Shown: positions 9,958 to 20,403, numbered from the stretch's first letter. The stretch is DNA of 64,000 nt from Rhizobium esperanzae (GCF_002204185.1 NZ_MXPU01000001.1:310001-374000), one strand, 5' to 3'. Notes: a model not told the origin generated them from the letters alone. Program-made: numbers and translations.

Positions 9958-10920
9958 ATGGAAATGCGCCGGCTTGGGAAAACAGGCCTTTCGGTCGCGC
10001 CGATCGTGATCGGCGGCAATGTCTTCGGCTGGACGGCCGACGAGAAAACATCCTTCGCCATTCTCGACGCCTTTTTCGATGCCGGGCTCAACACGATCGA
10101 TACGGCGGACGTCTATTCCGCATGGGTTCCCGGCAACAAGGGCGGCGATTCCGAGGAGATCATCGGACGCTGGCTGAAACAGGCGCGGATCGCCCGCGAC
10201 AAGGCCGTCATCGTCACCAAGGTGGGCTCGGATATGGGCCAGGGAAAGACGCTCAAGGAGAGCTACATTCTGGCGGCAGTCGAGGCGTCGCTGCGCCGGC
10301 TGCAGACCGACTATATCGATCTCTATCTCTCCCATTGGCCGGATGCCGACACGCCGCACGAGGAAACGCTCGGCGCCTTTGCGAAGCTGAAACAGCAGGG
10401 CAAGATCCGCGCCATCGGCTGCTCGAACTATGATGCCGATCTGCTCCAGGCGTCCTTCGACGCAGCCGAGAAAGCCGGCCTGCCGCGATACGAGGTGCTG
10501 CAGCCGGAGTATAATCTTTACCAACGCGCCAGCTTCGAAGGGCCGCTTGCCGATCTCTGCGTCCGTCAGAATATCGGCGTCATCACCTATTTCGGCCTCG
10601 CCGCTGGCTTCCTCACCGGGAAATACCGCAGCAAGGCCGACACGCAGGGACGGGCGCGCGAAGGCCGTGTTTCGCAATATCTCGACGAAAAGGGCCTGCG
10701 CATTCTCGCCGCGCTCGACAAGGTGTCTGCCGAGACCGGCGCCAAGCCGGCGGAAATCTCGCTTGCCTGGCTGTTGCGCAAGAAGGGCGTGACGGCGCCG
10801 ATCGCCAGCGCGACCAGCCTGTTACAGCTCGAAAGCCTCGTGAAGTCGGCGACACTTTCCCTTTCCAAGGATGCAATGGCGCTGCTCGACGAAGCCGGCG
10901 CTGAAAGAACAGAGCCATGA
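9958..10920 (+). CDS. Aldo/keto reductase
   Basis: NAD(P)H-dependent aldo/keto reductase, 320 residues, TIM-barrel. The catalytic tetrad is visible: D48 and Y53 in TIDTADVYSAW, K88 in VIVTKVG, and H126 in YLSHWPDAD. The ATG at 9958 has GGAGA six bases upstream and gives the normal N-terminus MEMRRLGKTGLSV; the frame is open further upstream, but that part overlaps the divergent gene and does not look coding. The stop overlaps the next start (ATGA), so it is coupled to the acetyltransferase gene. Substrate unknown. Confidence 0.9.
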   Translation: MEMRRLGKTGLSVAPIVIGGNVFGWTADEKTSFAILDAFFDAGLNTIDTADVYSAWVPGNKGGDSEEIIGRWLKQARIARDKAVIVTKVGSDMGQGKTLKESYILAAVEASLRRLQTDYIDLYLSHWPDADTPHEETLGAFAKLKQQGKIRAIGCSNYDADLLQASFDAAEKAGLPRYEVLQPEYNLYQRASFEGPLADLCVRQNIGVITYFGLAAGFLTGKYRSKADTQGRAREGRVSQYLDEKGLRILAALDKVSAETGAKPAEISLAWLLRKKGVTAPIASATSLLQLESLVKSATLSLSKDAMALLDEAGAERTEP

Positions 10921-11360
10921 CCGCAACGATACGTGATGCCCGCCCCGAGGACGAAGCCCGCTGGCGCGAACTCTGGGCCGCCTATCTCGCCTTTTACGAG
11001 GTGACCGTCGATGCCGATATCACCGACCAGACATGGCGCCGGGTCTTCGATCCGGCCTCGGCAATCGCGATGCGCGTCGCCGAGATCGACGGCAGGATCA
11101 TGGGCTTTGCTCTTTTCCTGACGCATGAGGGCACCTGGATCCGCGGAAAGGACTGCTATCTCGAAGACCTCTTCATCGATTCCGATGCGCGCGGCAGGGG
11201 CGTCGGCCGGGCGCTGCTGGACGATCTCGTCGCGCTCTGCAAGGCGAAGGGTTGGTCGCGGCTCTATTGGCATACGAGCGAGCAGAACAAGACGGCCCGC
11301 GCGCTCTACGACAGCTATGTCGAAAGCGACGGCCACATCCGTTATCGCATCAGTTTCTGA
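10917..11360 (+). CDS. GNAT-family N-acetyltransferase
   Basis: A 147-residue GNAT acetyltransferase. The acetyl-CoA binding region LEDLFIDSDARGRGVGRALL contains the R/Q-x-x-G-x-G/A type loop (ARGRGVGRA), followed by the C-terminal segment YWHTSEQNKTARALYDSY. It overlaps the upstream aldo/keto reductase by 4 bp, and its 3' end overlaps the convergent M15-like gene by 11 bp. The acceptor substrate cannot be told from the sequence. Confidence 0.88.
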   Translation: MTATIRDARPEDEARWRELWAAYLAFYEVTVDADITDQTWRRVFDPASAIAMRVAEIDGRIMGFALFLTHEGTWIRGKDCYLEDLFIDSDARGRGVGRALLDDLVALCKAKGWSRLYWHTSEQNKTARALYDSYVESDGHIRYRISF

Positions 11361-11967
11361 GTGGGGGAAATCCTTCGTAGAAAACGGCGTGGTCACCCTC
11401 CCAGTTCGCCATGCCCGGCTTGGTCAGGATGCCGCGCGGTCTGACATAGCTCTGGATCACTCGCTTCGGCCGTTCGTGCCACTGGATGTTGAAAGCCCAG
11501 AGCTTCGGAAAGAAACAGAGCGAGGCGTAGGGCAGGTGGTCGTGGATCCACCAGGCGAGCCGCTGCCAGTCGCTTACATCGCGATAGCGGTCGATCACCC
11601 ACGGCACGGCAATGCAGACGGCGGCGCCCATGCAGCCATCGAAGTCCCTGAGATCCCAGATGTGATGCGCAGCCGTGGCGGCATTGGTGGAACAGTTCAG
11701 ATTGTTCGCGTTGCCGAAGCGGTTGACTTCGGGCGAGCGGTAGCCGGAGCGGACGTGCAGACGCCCGAACGTCGCTTCCAGCGGCTCCAGCAGTTCCTCG
11801 CAAAGTCTTTTGCCGGCTTCGATCGCCAGATCGGGATCCTCGGGGATATTGGGAATCCGGTAGAAATCGGCGATTTCCGAATGCAGGAAATCGCGGAAGA
11901 AGAAGTTTTGCGACAGCCGCACGCGGCCGAGATCCTCCAGACCTTTCATCGAACCCGGCTTTCGCAT
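11350..11967 (-). CDS. M15-like (D,D-carboxypeptidase fold) protein with an altered zinc site
   Basis: A 205-residue protein resembling the peptidase M15A fold of murein D,D-carboxypeptidases, with the signature LHVRSGYRSPEVNRFGN near residues 70-85. The ATG at 11967 has a strong GGAGGAAG site; an upstream in-frame start (12105) would add 46 basic, unlikely residues. Where M15 enzymes have H-x6-D for zinc, this one has HH (101-102), an insertion, and a Cys (118) in the expected Asp place; the distal His appears at 164 (IQWHERP). It may bind metal differently or be inactive. No signal peptide was seen. Confidence 0.55.
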   Translation of the reverse strand: MRKPGSMKGLEDLGRVRLSQNFFFRDFLHSEIADFYRIPNIPEDPDLAIEAGKRLCEELLEPLEATFGRLHVRSGYRSPEVNRFGNANNLNCSTNAATAAHHIWDLRDFDGCMGAAVCIAVPWVIDRYRDVSDWQRLAWWIHDHLPYASLCFFPKLWAFNIQWHERPKRVIQSYVRPRGILTKPGMANWEGDHAVFYEGFPPLRN

Positions 11968-12116
11968 GATCTCTTCTTCCTCCACGTCAACAGCCGGGAT
12001 GATTGCCCGGCGCGGTTTTCCAGTCCACCCGAAATCGATCGGGAACAAATTGCGCGATCTTCGCTTCTTAGTGTGTCGCCGCATTCGCGGCCTTTCCCAA
12101 AACAAGGATCGAGAAA

Positions 12117-12614
12117 ATGGCCAAGGAAAAGACGTTGGAAGATCTCTTCTACGACACGCTCAAGGACATCTACTTTGCCGAGCGGCAGATATTGCGCGCT
12201 CTGCCGAAGATGGCGCGCGCCGCCCAGTCCTCCGAACTGAAGGCGGGCTTCCAGAAGCATCTCGAGGAAACCGAGGCCCAGGTCGAGCGCCTGCAGCAGG
12301 TTTTTGAAAAGATCGGCAAGCGCGCCCAGGGCAAGACCTGCGAAGCGATCCAGGGCATTATCGCCGAGGGCGAAGAGATCATGGAAGAATTCAAGGGCAC
12401 GCCGGCGCTGGATGCCGGTCTGATTTCGGCCGCGCAGTCCGTCGAACACTATGAAATCGCCCGTTACGGTACGCTGAAAACCTGGGCTGCAACGCTCGGC
12501 CTCAAGGATGTCGTCAGCCTGCTCGATCAGACGCTGCAGGAAGAGACGGCCACCGACAAGAAACTCTCGCAGCTCGCCACCACCGCGGCGAACCAAAAGG
12601 CGAAGGCCGCCTGA
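12117..12614 (+). CDS. DUF892 ferritin-like protein (YciE/YciF type)
   Basis: A 165-residue all-helical protein of the DUF892/YciF family, whose structures are ferritin-like four-helix bundles. The family start TLEDLFYDTLKDIYFAERQIL is clear. Conserved Glu/His positions lie in the helix containing HLEETEAQVERL and in SVEHYEIARYGTLKTWA, giving a probable di-metal centre. Such proteins are commonly stress-induced, but their biochemical role is not established. It is divergent from the M15-like gene and converges on a LysR regulator. Confidence 0.9.
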   Translation: MAKEKTLEDLFYDTLKDIYFAERQILRALPKMARAAQSSELKAGFQKHLEETEAQVERLQQVFEKIGKRAQGKTCEAIQGIIAEGEEIMEEFKGTPALDAGLISAAQSVEHYEIARYGTLKTWAATLGLKDVVSLLDQTLQEETATDKKLSQLATTAANQKAKAA

Positions 12615-12641
12615 CTTATATGAGAAGGGTGGCCGTCATTC

Positions 12642-13550
12642 CTACCGGCCGCCCTTGTCCGTCTCCGCATATTTGAAGAAGTCTATGAAGGCGCGCAGCG
12701 CCGGCCGCATCTGCCGCCGGCTTGGATAGTAGACGAATGGGCCGGGATAGGGCGCGCACCAATCCTCCAGCACCCGCACCAGTCTGCCGGCTGCCAGTTC
12801 CGCATGCACCCGCATGTCGAAGAGATAGGCGAGGCCGGCACCGTTGAGCGCCGCAAGCAGGGCCAGCCGGTCTTCGCTGACAATAAGCGGTCCATCGACT
12901 GCAACGATCAGTTCCTGCCCGTCCTTTTCGAATTCCCAGCGATAGATGGAGCCGTTGGTGAAGCGCCGTTTGATGCAGCGGTGATGGACAAGATCGCGCG
13001 GATGCTCCGGCTTCGGATAGCGCTCGAAATAGTCCGGCGAGGCCGCGATGACGGTCGTCAGCTTGGGCGAGATCCTGACGGCGATCATATCGGCCTCGAG
13101 GCTCTCCTCCAGCCGGATGCCGGCGTCGAAACCTTCCCTGACAATATCGGTGAAACCGTCCTCATTGGCGATCTCCAGAGTGATGTCGGGGTAGAGATTG
13201 AGAAAATCGCCGAGGCGCGGGGCGAGCAAAATATCGGAGGCGAAGCGCGGCGCTGTAATGCGCAGATTTCCCGCGGGCTTGCCGCGCGTATCTCTGACGG
13301 CCTCCAAGGCAACATCGATCTCCTCCAGCGCCGGGCGGAGCCTTTCGAGGAGCAGGCGACCCTCCTCCGTCGGCGCGACGCTGCGGGTGGTGCGCGCCAG
13401 AAGTCTGACGCCCAGGCTTTCCTCAAGACTCGAGATCGCATGGCTGATGGCCGACGGCGCGACGAGAAGTTCCTTGGCCGCTGCACGAAAACTGCGATGC
13501 TCGGAAACGGCGGCGAGAACGGCGAGTTGCGAGAGCTGAGTTCTGTTCAT
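12642..13550 (-). CDS. LysR-family transcriptional regulator
   Basis: A 302-residue LTTR. Its N-terminal winged helix (residues 5-63) contains SFRAAAKELLVAPSAISHAISSLEESLGVRLLARTTRSV. The effector domain (about 90-295) follows. Sequence type resembles the AaeR/DmlR-like group that often controls adjacent oxidoreductases. It is divergent from an aldo/keto reductase gene, with an 18-bp near-perfect palindrome between them, so it probably regulates that gene and itself. The effector is unknown. Confidence 0.9.
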   Translation of the reverse strand: MNRTQLSQLAVLAAVSEHRSFRAAAKELLVAPSAISHAISSLEESLGVRLLARTTRSVAPTEEGRLLLERLRPALEEIDVALEAVRDTRGKPAGNLRITAPRFASDILLAPRLGDFLNLYPDITLEIANEDGFTDIVREGFDAGIRLEESLEADMIAVRISPKLTTVIAASPDYFERYPKPEHPRDLVHHRCIKRRFTNGSIYRWEFEKDGQELIVAVDGPLIVSEDRLALLAALNGAGLAYLFDMRVHAELAAGRLVRVLEDWCAPYPGPFVYYPSRRQMRPALRAFIDFFKYAETDKGGR

Positions 13551-13577
13551 TGATCGAAATGATAGAACAGGCTGTTA

Positions 13578-13595
13578 GAAACTGCATGCATTTTC
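13578..13595. promoter_or_regulatory. Candidate LysR operator (palindrome)
   Basis: GAAACTGCATGCATTTTC is an 18-bp dyad broken only at one symmetric pair. It lies 28 bp upstream of the lysR-type start and 85 bp upstream of the divergent aldo/keto reductase start. The position suits an LTTR autoregulatory site. Binding is inferred. Confidence 0.45.
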
Positions 13596-13680
13596 TGATC
13601 GATGCCCCGCCGATATCATCTGCCCGTACCGCAACGATATCCTCAGCGGTTCACAATCAGCTCAGAACAAGGAGCGCATT

Positions 13681-14676
<996 letters not shown>

Positions 14677-14682
14677 GGCGGA

Positions 14683-14713
14683 CAAGCCCGGCAGTTGCGA
14701 CCGGCCGGGCTTG
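14683..14713 (+). terminator. Strong hairpin after aldo/keto reductase gene
   Basis: CAAGCCCGGC and GCCGGGCTTG form a perfect 10-bp stem with an 11-nt loop, 7 bp past the stop codon. There is no real T-tract, so it may be an mRNA-stabilising hairpin or a weak terminator. Confidence 0.45.
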
Positions 14714-14766
14714 CCTTCGCGGCCGGCGAAACTATCTAACGCCATCTCGGAGAACGGGATGGAAAC

Positions 14767-15126
14767 ATGTCGGACAGGCAGGCAGTCGAACAGACGGTTC
14801 ATCTCTATGTCGAAGGCATGGCCTTCGCCAATGCGGCGGCCTTGAAGAAGGCCTTCCACCCGAAAAGCTCCATCGTCGGCTATTACCAGAATGCCGTCGA
14901 ATGGCTGACGCGGGACGAATTCATCGCCGCGATCCTGGCCGAGGAGCCGGCCCCGCCCGGCACGCAGCCTTTTATGGACATCCAGAACGTCGATGTCGAA
15001 GGCGACGCTGCAAGCGTGAAGGTAACCGACGATTTCGCCGGAATGCGCTTCACCGACTATCTTTCGCTGCTGAAGATCGAAGGCCGATGGGTGATCGTCA
15101 GCAAACTCTATCATCTGCACACATGA
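14767..15126 (+). CDS. NTF2-like / putative lumazine-binding family protein
   Basis: A 119-residue protein of the cone-shaped NTF2-like fold, closest in pattern to the 'Lumazine_bd_2' group: AVEQTVHLYVEGMAFANAAALKKAFHP at the start, then YYQNAVEWLTRDEFIAAI, and the C-terminal DYLSLLKIEGRWVIVSKLYH. Such proteins are small ligand-binding or isomerase-like domains; despite the family name, lumazine binding is unproven. It lies 90 bp after the aldo/keto reductase in the same direction and may share its transcript. Its stop codon abuts the pheT terminator on the other strand. Confidence 0.8.
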   Translation: MSDRQAVEQTVHLYVEGMAFANAAALKKAFHPKSSIVGYYQNAVEWLTRDEFIAAILAEEPAPPGTQPFMDIQNVDVEGDAASVKVTDDFAGMRFTDYLSLLKIEGRWVIVSKLYHLHT

Positions 15127-15153
15127 AAAGACCGGCCGCTTGCGCGACCGGTC
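15126..15153 (-). terminator. Intrinsic terminator of pheT
   Basis: Read on the minus strand, GACCGGTCGC and GCGGCCGGTC form a 10-bp stem (one T-G wobble) closed by a GCAA loop and followed by TTTT. It begins 24 bp after the pheT stop codon. It also overlaps the end of the convergent NTF2-like gene. Confidence 0.75.
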
Positions 15154-15177
15154 CACTCTATCTTCGGCAGATGAGGC

Positions 15178-17601
15178 TCAGCTTCTGAGGACGCCGCCGG
15201 TGAATTTCGTGACGCTGGCGACGATCTTCTGCGTCAGCGCCTCGAAATCCTCGTCCGTCAGCGTCCGATCGACCGGCTGGATCTGAACCTCGATCGCCAC
15301 CGACTTCTTGCCCTCGCCGACCGATGCGCCCTCGAAAATGTCGAAGACGTTGATGCCGGTGATGAGCTTACGGTCGGCGCCGGTCGCAGCCTTGACGATC
15401 GCGCCTGATTCCACCGTCTTGTCGACGACGAAGGCGAAGTCGCGCTTGACGGCCTGGAAAGGCGACAGATCGAGCGCCGGCTTGGTGCGGGTCGCCTTCT
15501 TCTTCGGCTCCGCCATGGCATCGAGATAGACTTCGAAGCCGCAGAGAGCGCCGGAGACGTCAAGGGCTTCCAGCGTCAACGGATGGAATTCGCCGAAATA
15601 GCCGAGCACGATCTTCGGCCCCATCTTGATCGTGCCGGAGCGGCCGGGATGAAACCATTCGGGGCCGCTCTGCTCGATCTGGATGTTGCCCATCGGCAGG
15701 CCACAGGCTTCGATGACGGCAAGCGCATCGGCCTTGGCGTCGAAGACGTCGACCGGCTTGCCGCCGCCCTTGGCGACGTTCGACCACATGCGGCCGGCGC
15801 CGGCGAGCGAGGCCGTGCCGCGGCGGATGCCGCCGGCGACGCGGCGCTGGCCTTCCGGCCGGTCGTTTTCATAGGTGCCGGAGACCTCGAAGATGGCGAC
15901 GTCGGAATAACCTTTATCGGCATTGCGCTGAGCCGCGGTCAACAGACCCGGCAGCAAAGACGGACGCATGTCCGACATTTCGGCGGCGATCGGGTTGGCA
16001 AGTTTGAGGGCTGGCGAACCGCCGCCGAAGAGCTTTGCCTGATCTTCTGGAATGAAGGACCAGGTGACCGCCTCGAGCATGCCGCGCGCGGCCAGCGCCC
16101 GCTTGGCCGCACGGGTGCGGATCTGCAGAGTCGTCAGAATCCTGCCATTGACGGCGGCATGGCTTTCGAGCGGCGCCGGCTTGATATTGTCGACGCCATG
16201 GATACGCATGACCTCCTCGACAAGATCGGCCTTGCCGTCGACATCCGGGCGCCAGGAGGGAACAGCAACGGAGACGCGCTCGCCGGAACCGGAGACTATG
16301 AAGCCGAGACGCGTCAGGATCGTGTTGCTTTCCTCATTCGAGACGTCGAGGCCGGTCAGGCGCTTGACCTCCGAATAGGGGAAATCGACGACCTTCGGAT
16401 CGTACCCGTGATAGCCGACAATCTCTGCCCTGGCGGCGGTACCGCCGCAGAGTTCCAGCACCAGTTCCGTCGTGCGTTCGAGACCGGGAACCATATATTC
16501 CGGATCCACGCCGCGTTCGAAGCGATAGCGGGCATCGGTAATGATGCCGAGACTGCGGCCGGATTTGGCGATGTTCATCGGATCCCACAGAGCGGATTCG
16601 ATCAGGACGTCGACGGTATCGTCGTCGCAACCGGAATGTTCGCCGCCCATGATGCCGCCGATCGATTCGATGCCCTCTTCATCTGCTATGACGACATTGT
16701 TCGGGCCGAGCTTGTATTCGCGCTGGTCGAGCGCCAGCACGGTCTCCCCTTCCCTCGCCCGGCGGACGGTGAGACTGCCCTTGATCTTGGCGGCGTCGAA
16801 GACGTGGATCGGCCGCCCCTGATCGAAGGTCATGTAATTGGTGATATCAACAAGCGCATTGATCGGACGCAGGCCAATGGCGGTGAGCCGCTGCTGCATC
16901 CAGCGCGGGCTCGGGCCGTTCCTGACGCCGCGCACGAGACGCAGGGCAAAGCCGGGGCAGAGCCTGGGATCATCGAGATCGAGCGTCAGCTTCACCGGCG
17001 TTTCGCCTTCGATGGCGTAGGACGGCGCGGGCCGCGTCTTCAGCGTGCCGAGACCGGAGGCGGCGAGATCACGGGCGATGCCGTGGATCGAGGTGCAGTC
17101 CGGCCGGTTCGGCGTCAGGTTGATCTCGATGACGGGATCGTCGAGATGGGCGTAGGCCGCATAGCTCTGGCCGACCGGTGCATCCGCGGGCAGATCGATG
17201 ATGCCGTCATGATTGTCGGATATCTCAAGCTCCTTTTCGGAGCACATCATTCCGCGGCTTTCGACGCCGCGGATATTGCCGACGGCCAGCGTCACCTCGA
17301 TGCCGGGAACATAGGTTCCGGGAGCGGCGAAAGCACCGACGAGGCCGGCGCGCGCATTCGGGGCGCCACAGACGACCTGGACCGGCGCGCCGGATCCGGT
17401 ATCGACCATCAGAACCTTCAGGCGATCGGCCTGCGGATGTTTTTCCGCCGAGACAACCCTCGCGATGACGAAGGGCTTGAACGCCGCCTTGTCGTCGACA
17501 TCTTCGACTTCCAACCCGATCTCGGTGAGGCGGGCGCAGATTTCATCCAGCGTGGCATCCGTTTCGAGATGCTCTTTCAGCCAGGAGAGCGTGAATTTCA
17601 T
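15178..17601 (-). CDS. pheT: Phenylalanyl-tRNA synthetase beta subunit
   Basis: Beta chain of the alpha2-beta2 PheRS that charges tRNA-Phe; 807 residues, the normal size for the bacterial long form. Domains in order are: an N-terminal EMAP/OB tRNA-binding domain (about 40-150, [19 protein letters not shown] region), the B3/B4 editing domain (about 210-390), B5 (about 405-475), the catalytic-core-like domain, and the C-terminal ferredoxin-like anticodon-binding domain (about 715-807, [15 protein letters not shown]). The start at 17601 lies 16 bp after the pheS stop, in a conserved pheS-pheT operon. A terminator follows it. Confidence 0.97.
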   Translation of the reverse strand: MKFTLSWLKEHLETDATLDEICARLTEIGLEVEDVDDKAAFKPFVIARVVSAEKHPQADRLKVLMVDTGSGAPVQVVCGAPNARAGLVGAFAAPGTYVPGIEVTLAVGNIRGVESRGMMCSEKELEISDNHDGIIDLPADAPVGQSYAAYAHLDDPVIEINLTPNRPDCTSIHGIARDLAASGLGTLKTRPAPSYAIEGETPVKLTLDLDDPRLCPGFALRLVRGVRNGPSPRWMQQRLTAIGLRPINALVDITNYMTFDQGRPIHVFDAAKIKGSLTVRRAREGETVLALDQREYKLGPNNVVIADEEGIESIGGIMGGEHSGCDDDTVDVLIESALWDPMNIAKSGRSLGIITDARYRFERGVDPEYMVPGLERTTELVLELCGGTAARAEIVGYHGYDPKVVDFPYSEVKRLTGLDVSNEESNTILTRLGFIVSGSGERVSVAVPSWRPDVDGKADLVEEVMRIHGVDNIKPAPLESHAAVNGRILTTLQIRTRAAKRALAARGMLEAVTWSFIPEDQAKLFGGGSPALKLANPIAAEMSDMRPSLLPGLLTAAQRNADKGYSDVAIFEVSGTYENDRPEGQRRVAGGIRRGTASLAGAGRMWSNVAKGGGKPVDVFDAKADALAVIEACGLPMGNIQIEQSGPEWFHPGRSGTIKMGPKIVLGYFGEFHPLTLEALDVSGALCGFEVYLDAMAEPKKKATRTKPALDLSPFQAVKRDFAFVVDKTVESGAIVKAATGADRKLITGINVFDIFEGASVGEGKKSVAIEVQIQPVDRTLTDEDFEALTQKIVASVTKFTGGVLRS

Positions 17602-17617
17602 CGTCCCAAATCTCCGT

Positions 17618-18700
17618 TCAAGCGCTGAGGCCGCCGAACAGCGTCGGCATGTCGAGCGGGCGGAAGCCGTAATGCGTCATCCAGCGGACATCGGCATTGA
17701 AGAAGTCGCGCAGGTCGGGCATGCCGTATTTCAGCATGGCGATGCGATCGAGGCCCATGCCCCAGGCAAAGCCCTGATATTCGTCCGGATCGAGCCCGCC
17801 ATAGCGCAGCACGTTCGGGTGGACCATGCCGCAACCGAGGATCTCCATCCAGTCGGTGCCTTCGCCGAATTTTACGATTGGGCCGGAGCGGTCGCACTGG
17901 ATATCGACCTCGAAGGAGGGCTCGGTGAAGGGGAAGAAGGACGGACGGAAGCGCATCGTCACGCTGTCGACCTCGAAGAAGGTCTTGCAGAATTCTTCCA
18001 GCACCCAGCGGATGTTGGCGACATTGGCCTTCTTGTCGATGACCAGGCCTTCGACCTGATGGAACATCGGCGAATGCGTGGCGTCGCTATCCTGGCGGTA
18101 GGTCTTGCCGGGAATGATGATGCGGATCGGCGGCTGCTGCGCTTCCATGGTGCGCACCTGCACCGGCGAGGTATGGGTGCGCAGCACCTTGCGCTCACCA
18201 TTCTCATCCGGATTGAAGAAGAAGGTGTCGTGCATCTCGCGGGCCGGATGGCCTTCGGGAAAATTCAGCGCGGTGAAATTGTAATAATCGGTCTCGATAT
18301 CGGGGCCTTCGGCGATCGAGAAGCCCATGTCGGCGAAGATCGCGGTGATCTCGTCGACGATCTGGCTGATCGGATGGATGCGGCCGCGCTCGGCCGGCGA
18401 GGAGCGCACCGGCAGGCTGACATCGACCGTCTCGGCCTTCAGTCGCGCATTGACCGCCGCAACCTTCAAGACCGACTTGCGCTCGGCAATGGCGTCCGTC
18501 ACCGCATTCTTCAGGGCGTTGATCGCAGCCCCCCGGGTCTGGCGGTCCTCCGGCGTCATGGCGCCGAGCGTTTTCAGGAGTTCGGAGACGGAGCCCTTCT
18601 TGCCAAGCGCGGACACGCGCACGGCTTCCAGGGCTGCCTCGTCATTGGCGGCGGCGATTTCCGCGAGCAGCGATGAGTTGAGCTGGTCGATATCTGACAT
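17618..18700 (-). CDS. pheS: Phenylalanyl-tRNA synthetase alpha subunit
   Basis: Catalytic alpha chain of PheRS, 360 residues. The N-terminal coiled coil (about 1-85) binds tRNA. The class II core contains motif 1 ([19 protein letters not shown]), motif 2 ([17 protein letters not shown]) and motif 3 ([17 protein letters not shown]). The start at 18700 (MSDIDQLN) has a GGAAAGAAG site; the open frame continues upstream to 18817 but runs through the rplT terminator and is not family-like. It lies downstream of rplT as in many bacteria, and is probably transcribed partly on its own because a terminator intervenes. Confidence 0.97.
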   Translation of the reverse strand: MSDIDQLNSSLLAEIAAANDEAALEAVRVSALGKKGSVSELLKTLGAMTPEDRQTRGAAINALKNAVTDAIAERKSVLKVAAVNARLKAETVDVSLPVRSSPAERGRIHPISQIVDEITAIFADMGFSIAEGPDIETDYYNFTALNFPEGHPAREMHDTFFFNPDENGERKVLRTHTSPVQVRTMEAQQPPIRIIIPGKTYRQDSDATHSPMFHQVEGLVIDKKANVANIRWVLEEFCKTFFEVDSVTMRFRPSFFPFTEPSFEVDIQCDRSGPIVKFGEGTDWMEILGCGMVHPNVLRYGGLDPDEYQGFAWGMGLDRIAMLKYGMPDLRDFFNADVRWMTHYGFRPLDMPTLFGGLSA

Positions 18701-18770
18701 TGTCACTTCTTTCCGTCCAGTATCAGGCGGGGATCGGGAGGCAGGCGGCGCCGACGGGCGCAAGGAATAT

Positions 18771-18812
18771 AAAGAAAGAAAAACCCGCGCTAGCCCAAAC
18801 CAGCGCGGGTTT
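18771..18812 (-). terminator. Intrinsic terminator between rplT and pheS
   Basis: AAACCCGCGCT and AGCGCGGGTTT form a perfect 11-bp stem with a 10-nt loop; on the minus strand it is followed by a T-rich tract (TTTTTCTTTCTTT). It lies 40 bp after the rplT stop and 70 bp before pheS. It could also serve as an attenuator for pheST, but I see no Phe-rich leader peptide. Confidence 0.8.
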
Positions 18813-18851
18813 CCCAAAATTCAAAAAAGCGTCAAGCTTGGGAAGCGCTGG

Positions 18852-19256
18852 TTACCGAACCGCGCCTTCAAACTCGTTCGCCGTGCCGGTTTCCTTGAGA
18901 TATTCAAGGGCCTTCTTGGCGGCAGCCACCAGAGCGCCGAATGCTTCCGGCTCGTGGATCGCCATGTCGGAGAGAACCTTGCGGTCGACTTCGATGCCGG
19001 CCTTGTTCAGGCCGTCGATGAAGCGGCCATAGGTCAGGCCGAATTCGCGGACGGCAGCGTTGATGCGCTGGATCCAGAGCGCACGGAAGTTGCGCTTGTT
19101 GACCTTGCGGTCGCGGTAGGCGTACTGCTTCGAACGATCGACAGCAGCCTTGGCGGTCCGGATGGTGTTCTTGCGGCGGCCGTAAAAACCCTTCGCGGCC
19201 TTCAGAACCTTCTTATGCTTGGCGTGGGCGGTGACGCCTCTTTTTACACGTGCCAT
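18852..19256 (-). CDS. rplT: 50S ribosomal protein L20
   Basis: Ribosomal protein bL20, 134 residues, needed for early assembly of the 50S subunit and often an autogenous translational repressor of its operon. The N-terminal basic extension and family signature are clear: [34 protein letters not shown], and the later [18 protein letters not shown]. The C-terminal globular part carries the usual L20 pattern [12 protein letters not shown]. It is 39 bp downstream of rpmI in the same transcript. Confidence 0.98.
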   Translation of the reverse strand: MARVKRGVTAHAKHKKVLKAAKGFYGRRKNTIRTAKAAVDRSKQYAYRDRKVNKRNFRALWIQRINAAVREFGLTYGRFIDGLNKAGIEVDRKVLSDMAIHEPEAFGALVAAAKKALEYLKETGTANEFEGAVR

Positions 19257-19295
19257 ATCATGATCTCCTTAATCTAACGCGTTACCGGAATAGTC

Positions 19296-19499
19296 TCAGA
19301 GACCGTTCGGCAGATAGTTCTTCACGACCTTGCGGCCATCGGGTTCTGCGAGAACCATCGTGCCGCGTGCATCGCGAATGAACTTGTTCGTGCGCTTGAT
19401 CATGCCATGGCGTTTGCCAGCAGCAGCCGCCTTGACCTTGCCGGATGCGGTGATCTTGAACCGCTTCTTGGCGGCGGACTTCGTCTTCATCTTGGGCAT
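19296..19499 (-). CDS. rpmI: 50S ribosomal protein L35
   Basis: Ribosomal protein bL35, 67 residues, starting [15 protein letters not shown], the universal L35 N-terminus. The frame is open a further 51 codons upstream, but that part is not L35-like and the family size fixes the ATG at 19499. The middle carries [10 protein letters not shown], typical of L35. It is the first gene of an rpmI-rplT unit with its own predicted promoter about 180 bp upstream. Confidence 0.98.
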   Translation of the reverse strand: MPKMKTKSAAKKRFKITASGKVKAAAAGKRHGMIKRTNKFIRDARGTMVLAEPDGRKVVKNYLPNGL

Positions 19500-19683
19500 T
19501 TTGCTACTCCTTCTGTCCTCCCTGCGCGCTTCATCAAAAAGCCCTCCATGCGAAGTCCGGTTCTCCGGTCGTCGCAACAAGGTGCGGGAGCGTTTGTTGT
19601 TGATCTGCGGCGTCGGCGACGAACCGTTCCGCAAGCATTCGAAAACTGCCACGGCATGCCCTGCCGGTCAGTTCGGACGCGCG

Positions 19684-19712
19684 CTTATAACCGCAGCCTC
19701 ACGAAAGTGCAA
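19684..19712 (-). promoter_or_regulatory. Predicted sigma-70-type promoter for rpmI-rplT
   Basis: On the minus strand, TTGCAC (19707-19712) and TATAAG (19684-19689) are separated by exactly 17 bp. This gives a predicted start near 19677 and a leader of about 180 nt before rpmI. The rest of the 367-bp infC-rpmI gap (19500-19866) shows no gene. The long leader is where L20 autoregulation could act. Confidence 0.6.
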
Positions 19713-19817
19713 CGGGGGCGCGGAGGAATCTTCGGCTATGCTTGTCGCCCGGAAGTGTGCGGCGGTTCCGGGATAACGACATGCATAAAACAAAGGCCGA
19801 AGATACGGTAGCCGAAA

Positions 19818-19846
19818 GCACGAAAGCCGCCCTTGCGGACGGCCTT
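19818..19846 (-). terminator. Intrinsic terminator of infC
   Basis: On the minus strand AAGGCCGTCC and GGGCGGCTTT pair over 10 bp (two G-T wobbles) around a GCAA tetraloop, ending in TTT. It lies about 20 bp after the infC stop codon, separating infC from rpmI. Confidence 0.65.
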
Positions 19847-19866
19847 GGGCAAAAAGTGTCTGGCGC

Positions 19867-20403
19867 TTACTTCGGCGCCAGCACCATCATCATCTGGCGG
19901 CCTTCGAGCTTGGGCTCGGCTTCTACCTTGGCGATCTCGGTCGTATCGGCCTTGACCTGCTGCAGAAGCTTCATGCCGAGTTCCTGGTGGGCCATCTCAC
20001 GGCCGCGGAATTTCAGCGTCACCTTGACCTTGTCGCCCTCGTCGAAGAAGCGGCCCATCGCCTTCATCTTCACCTCATAATCATGGGTGTCGATGTTCGG
20101 GCGCATCTTGATTTCTTTGACTTCGACGATCTTCTGCTTCTTGCGCGCCTCGGCAGCCTTCTTCTGGTTGGCATATTTCAGCTTGCCCAGATCGAGGATC
20201 TTGCACACCGGCGGTTCGGCATTGGGGGAAATTTCGACAAGATCGAGGCCGGCTTCTTCCGCCATTCTCAAGGCCTGGTCGGTAGGCACGACGCCCATAT
20301 TCTGTCCGTCAGCCGCGATCAGCTGAATTTTGGGAATGCGGATTTCACGGTTCGAGCGCGGTCCGTCCTTCACGGGCGCATCGGTCTTAAAAGGTCTGCG
20401 AAT
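19867..20403 (-). CDS. infC: Translation initiation factor IF-3
   Basis: IF-3 binds the 30S subunit, rejects non-canonical start codons and prevents premature 70S formation. From the chosen start it is 178 residues. The N-domain (about 12-80) carries [17 protein letters not shown] and the C-domain (about 90-175) carries [15 protein letters not shown] and [13 protein letters not shown] place the start at an ATT codon (20401-20403), nine bases after GAGGAG, giving [19 protein letters not shown], the usual rhizobial N-terminus. Rare AUU starts are the classic device of infC autoregulation. An upstream in-frame TTG (20454) exists but lacks a good ribosome site. Confidence 0.95.
   Translation of the reverse strand: MRRPFKTDAPVKDGPRSNREIRIPKIQLIAADGQNMGVVPTDQALRMAEEAGLDLVEISPNAEPPVCKILDLGKLKYANQKKAAEARKKQKIVEVKEIKMRPNIDTHDYEVKMKAMGRFFDEGDKVKVTLKFRGREMAHQELGMKLLQQVKADTTEIAKVEAEPKLEGRQMMMVLAPK

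Noticed and set aside
15583..17628. 681-codon open frame opposite pheT
   Set aside because: It lies fully antisense to a certain pheT, has no family features, and long antisense frames are expected in GC-rich DNA.
18701..18817. PheS N-terminal extension or Phe-rich leader peptide for attenuation of pheST
   Set aside because: The stretch has only two Phe codons, starts at TTG without a ribosome site, and runs through the rplT terminator; family length supports the start at 18700.
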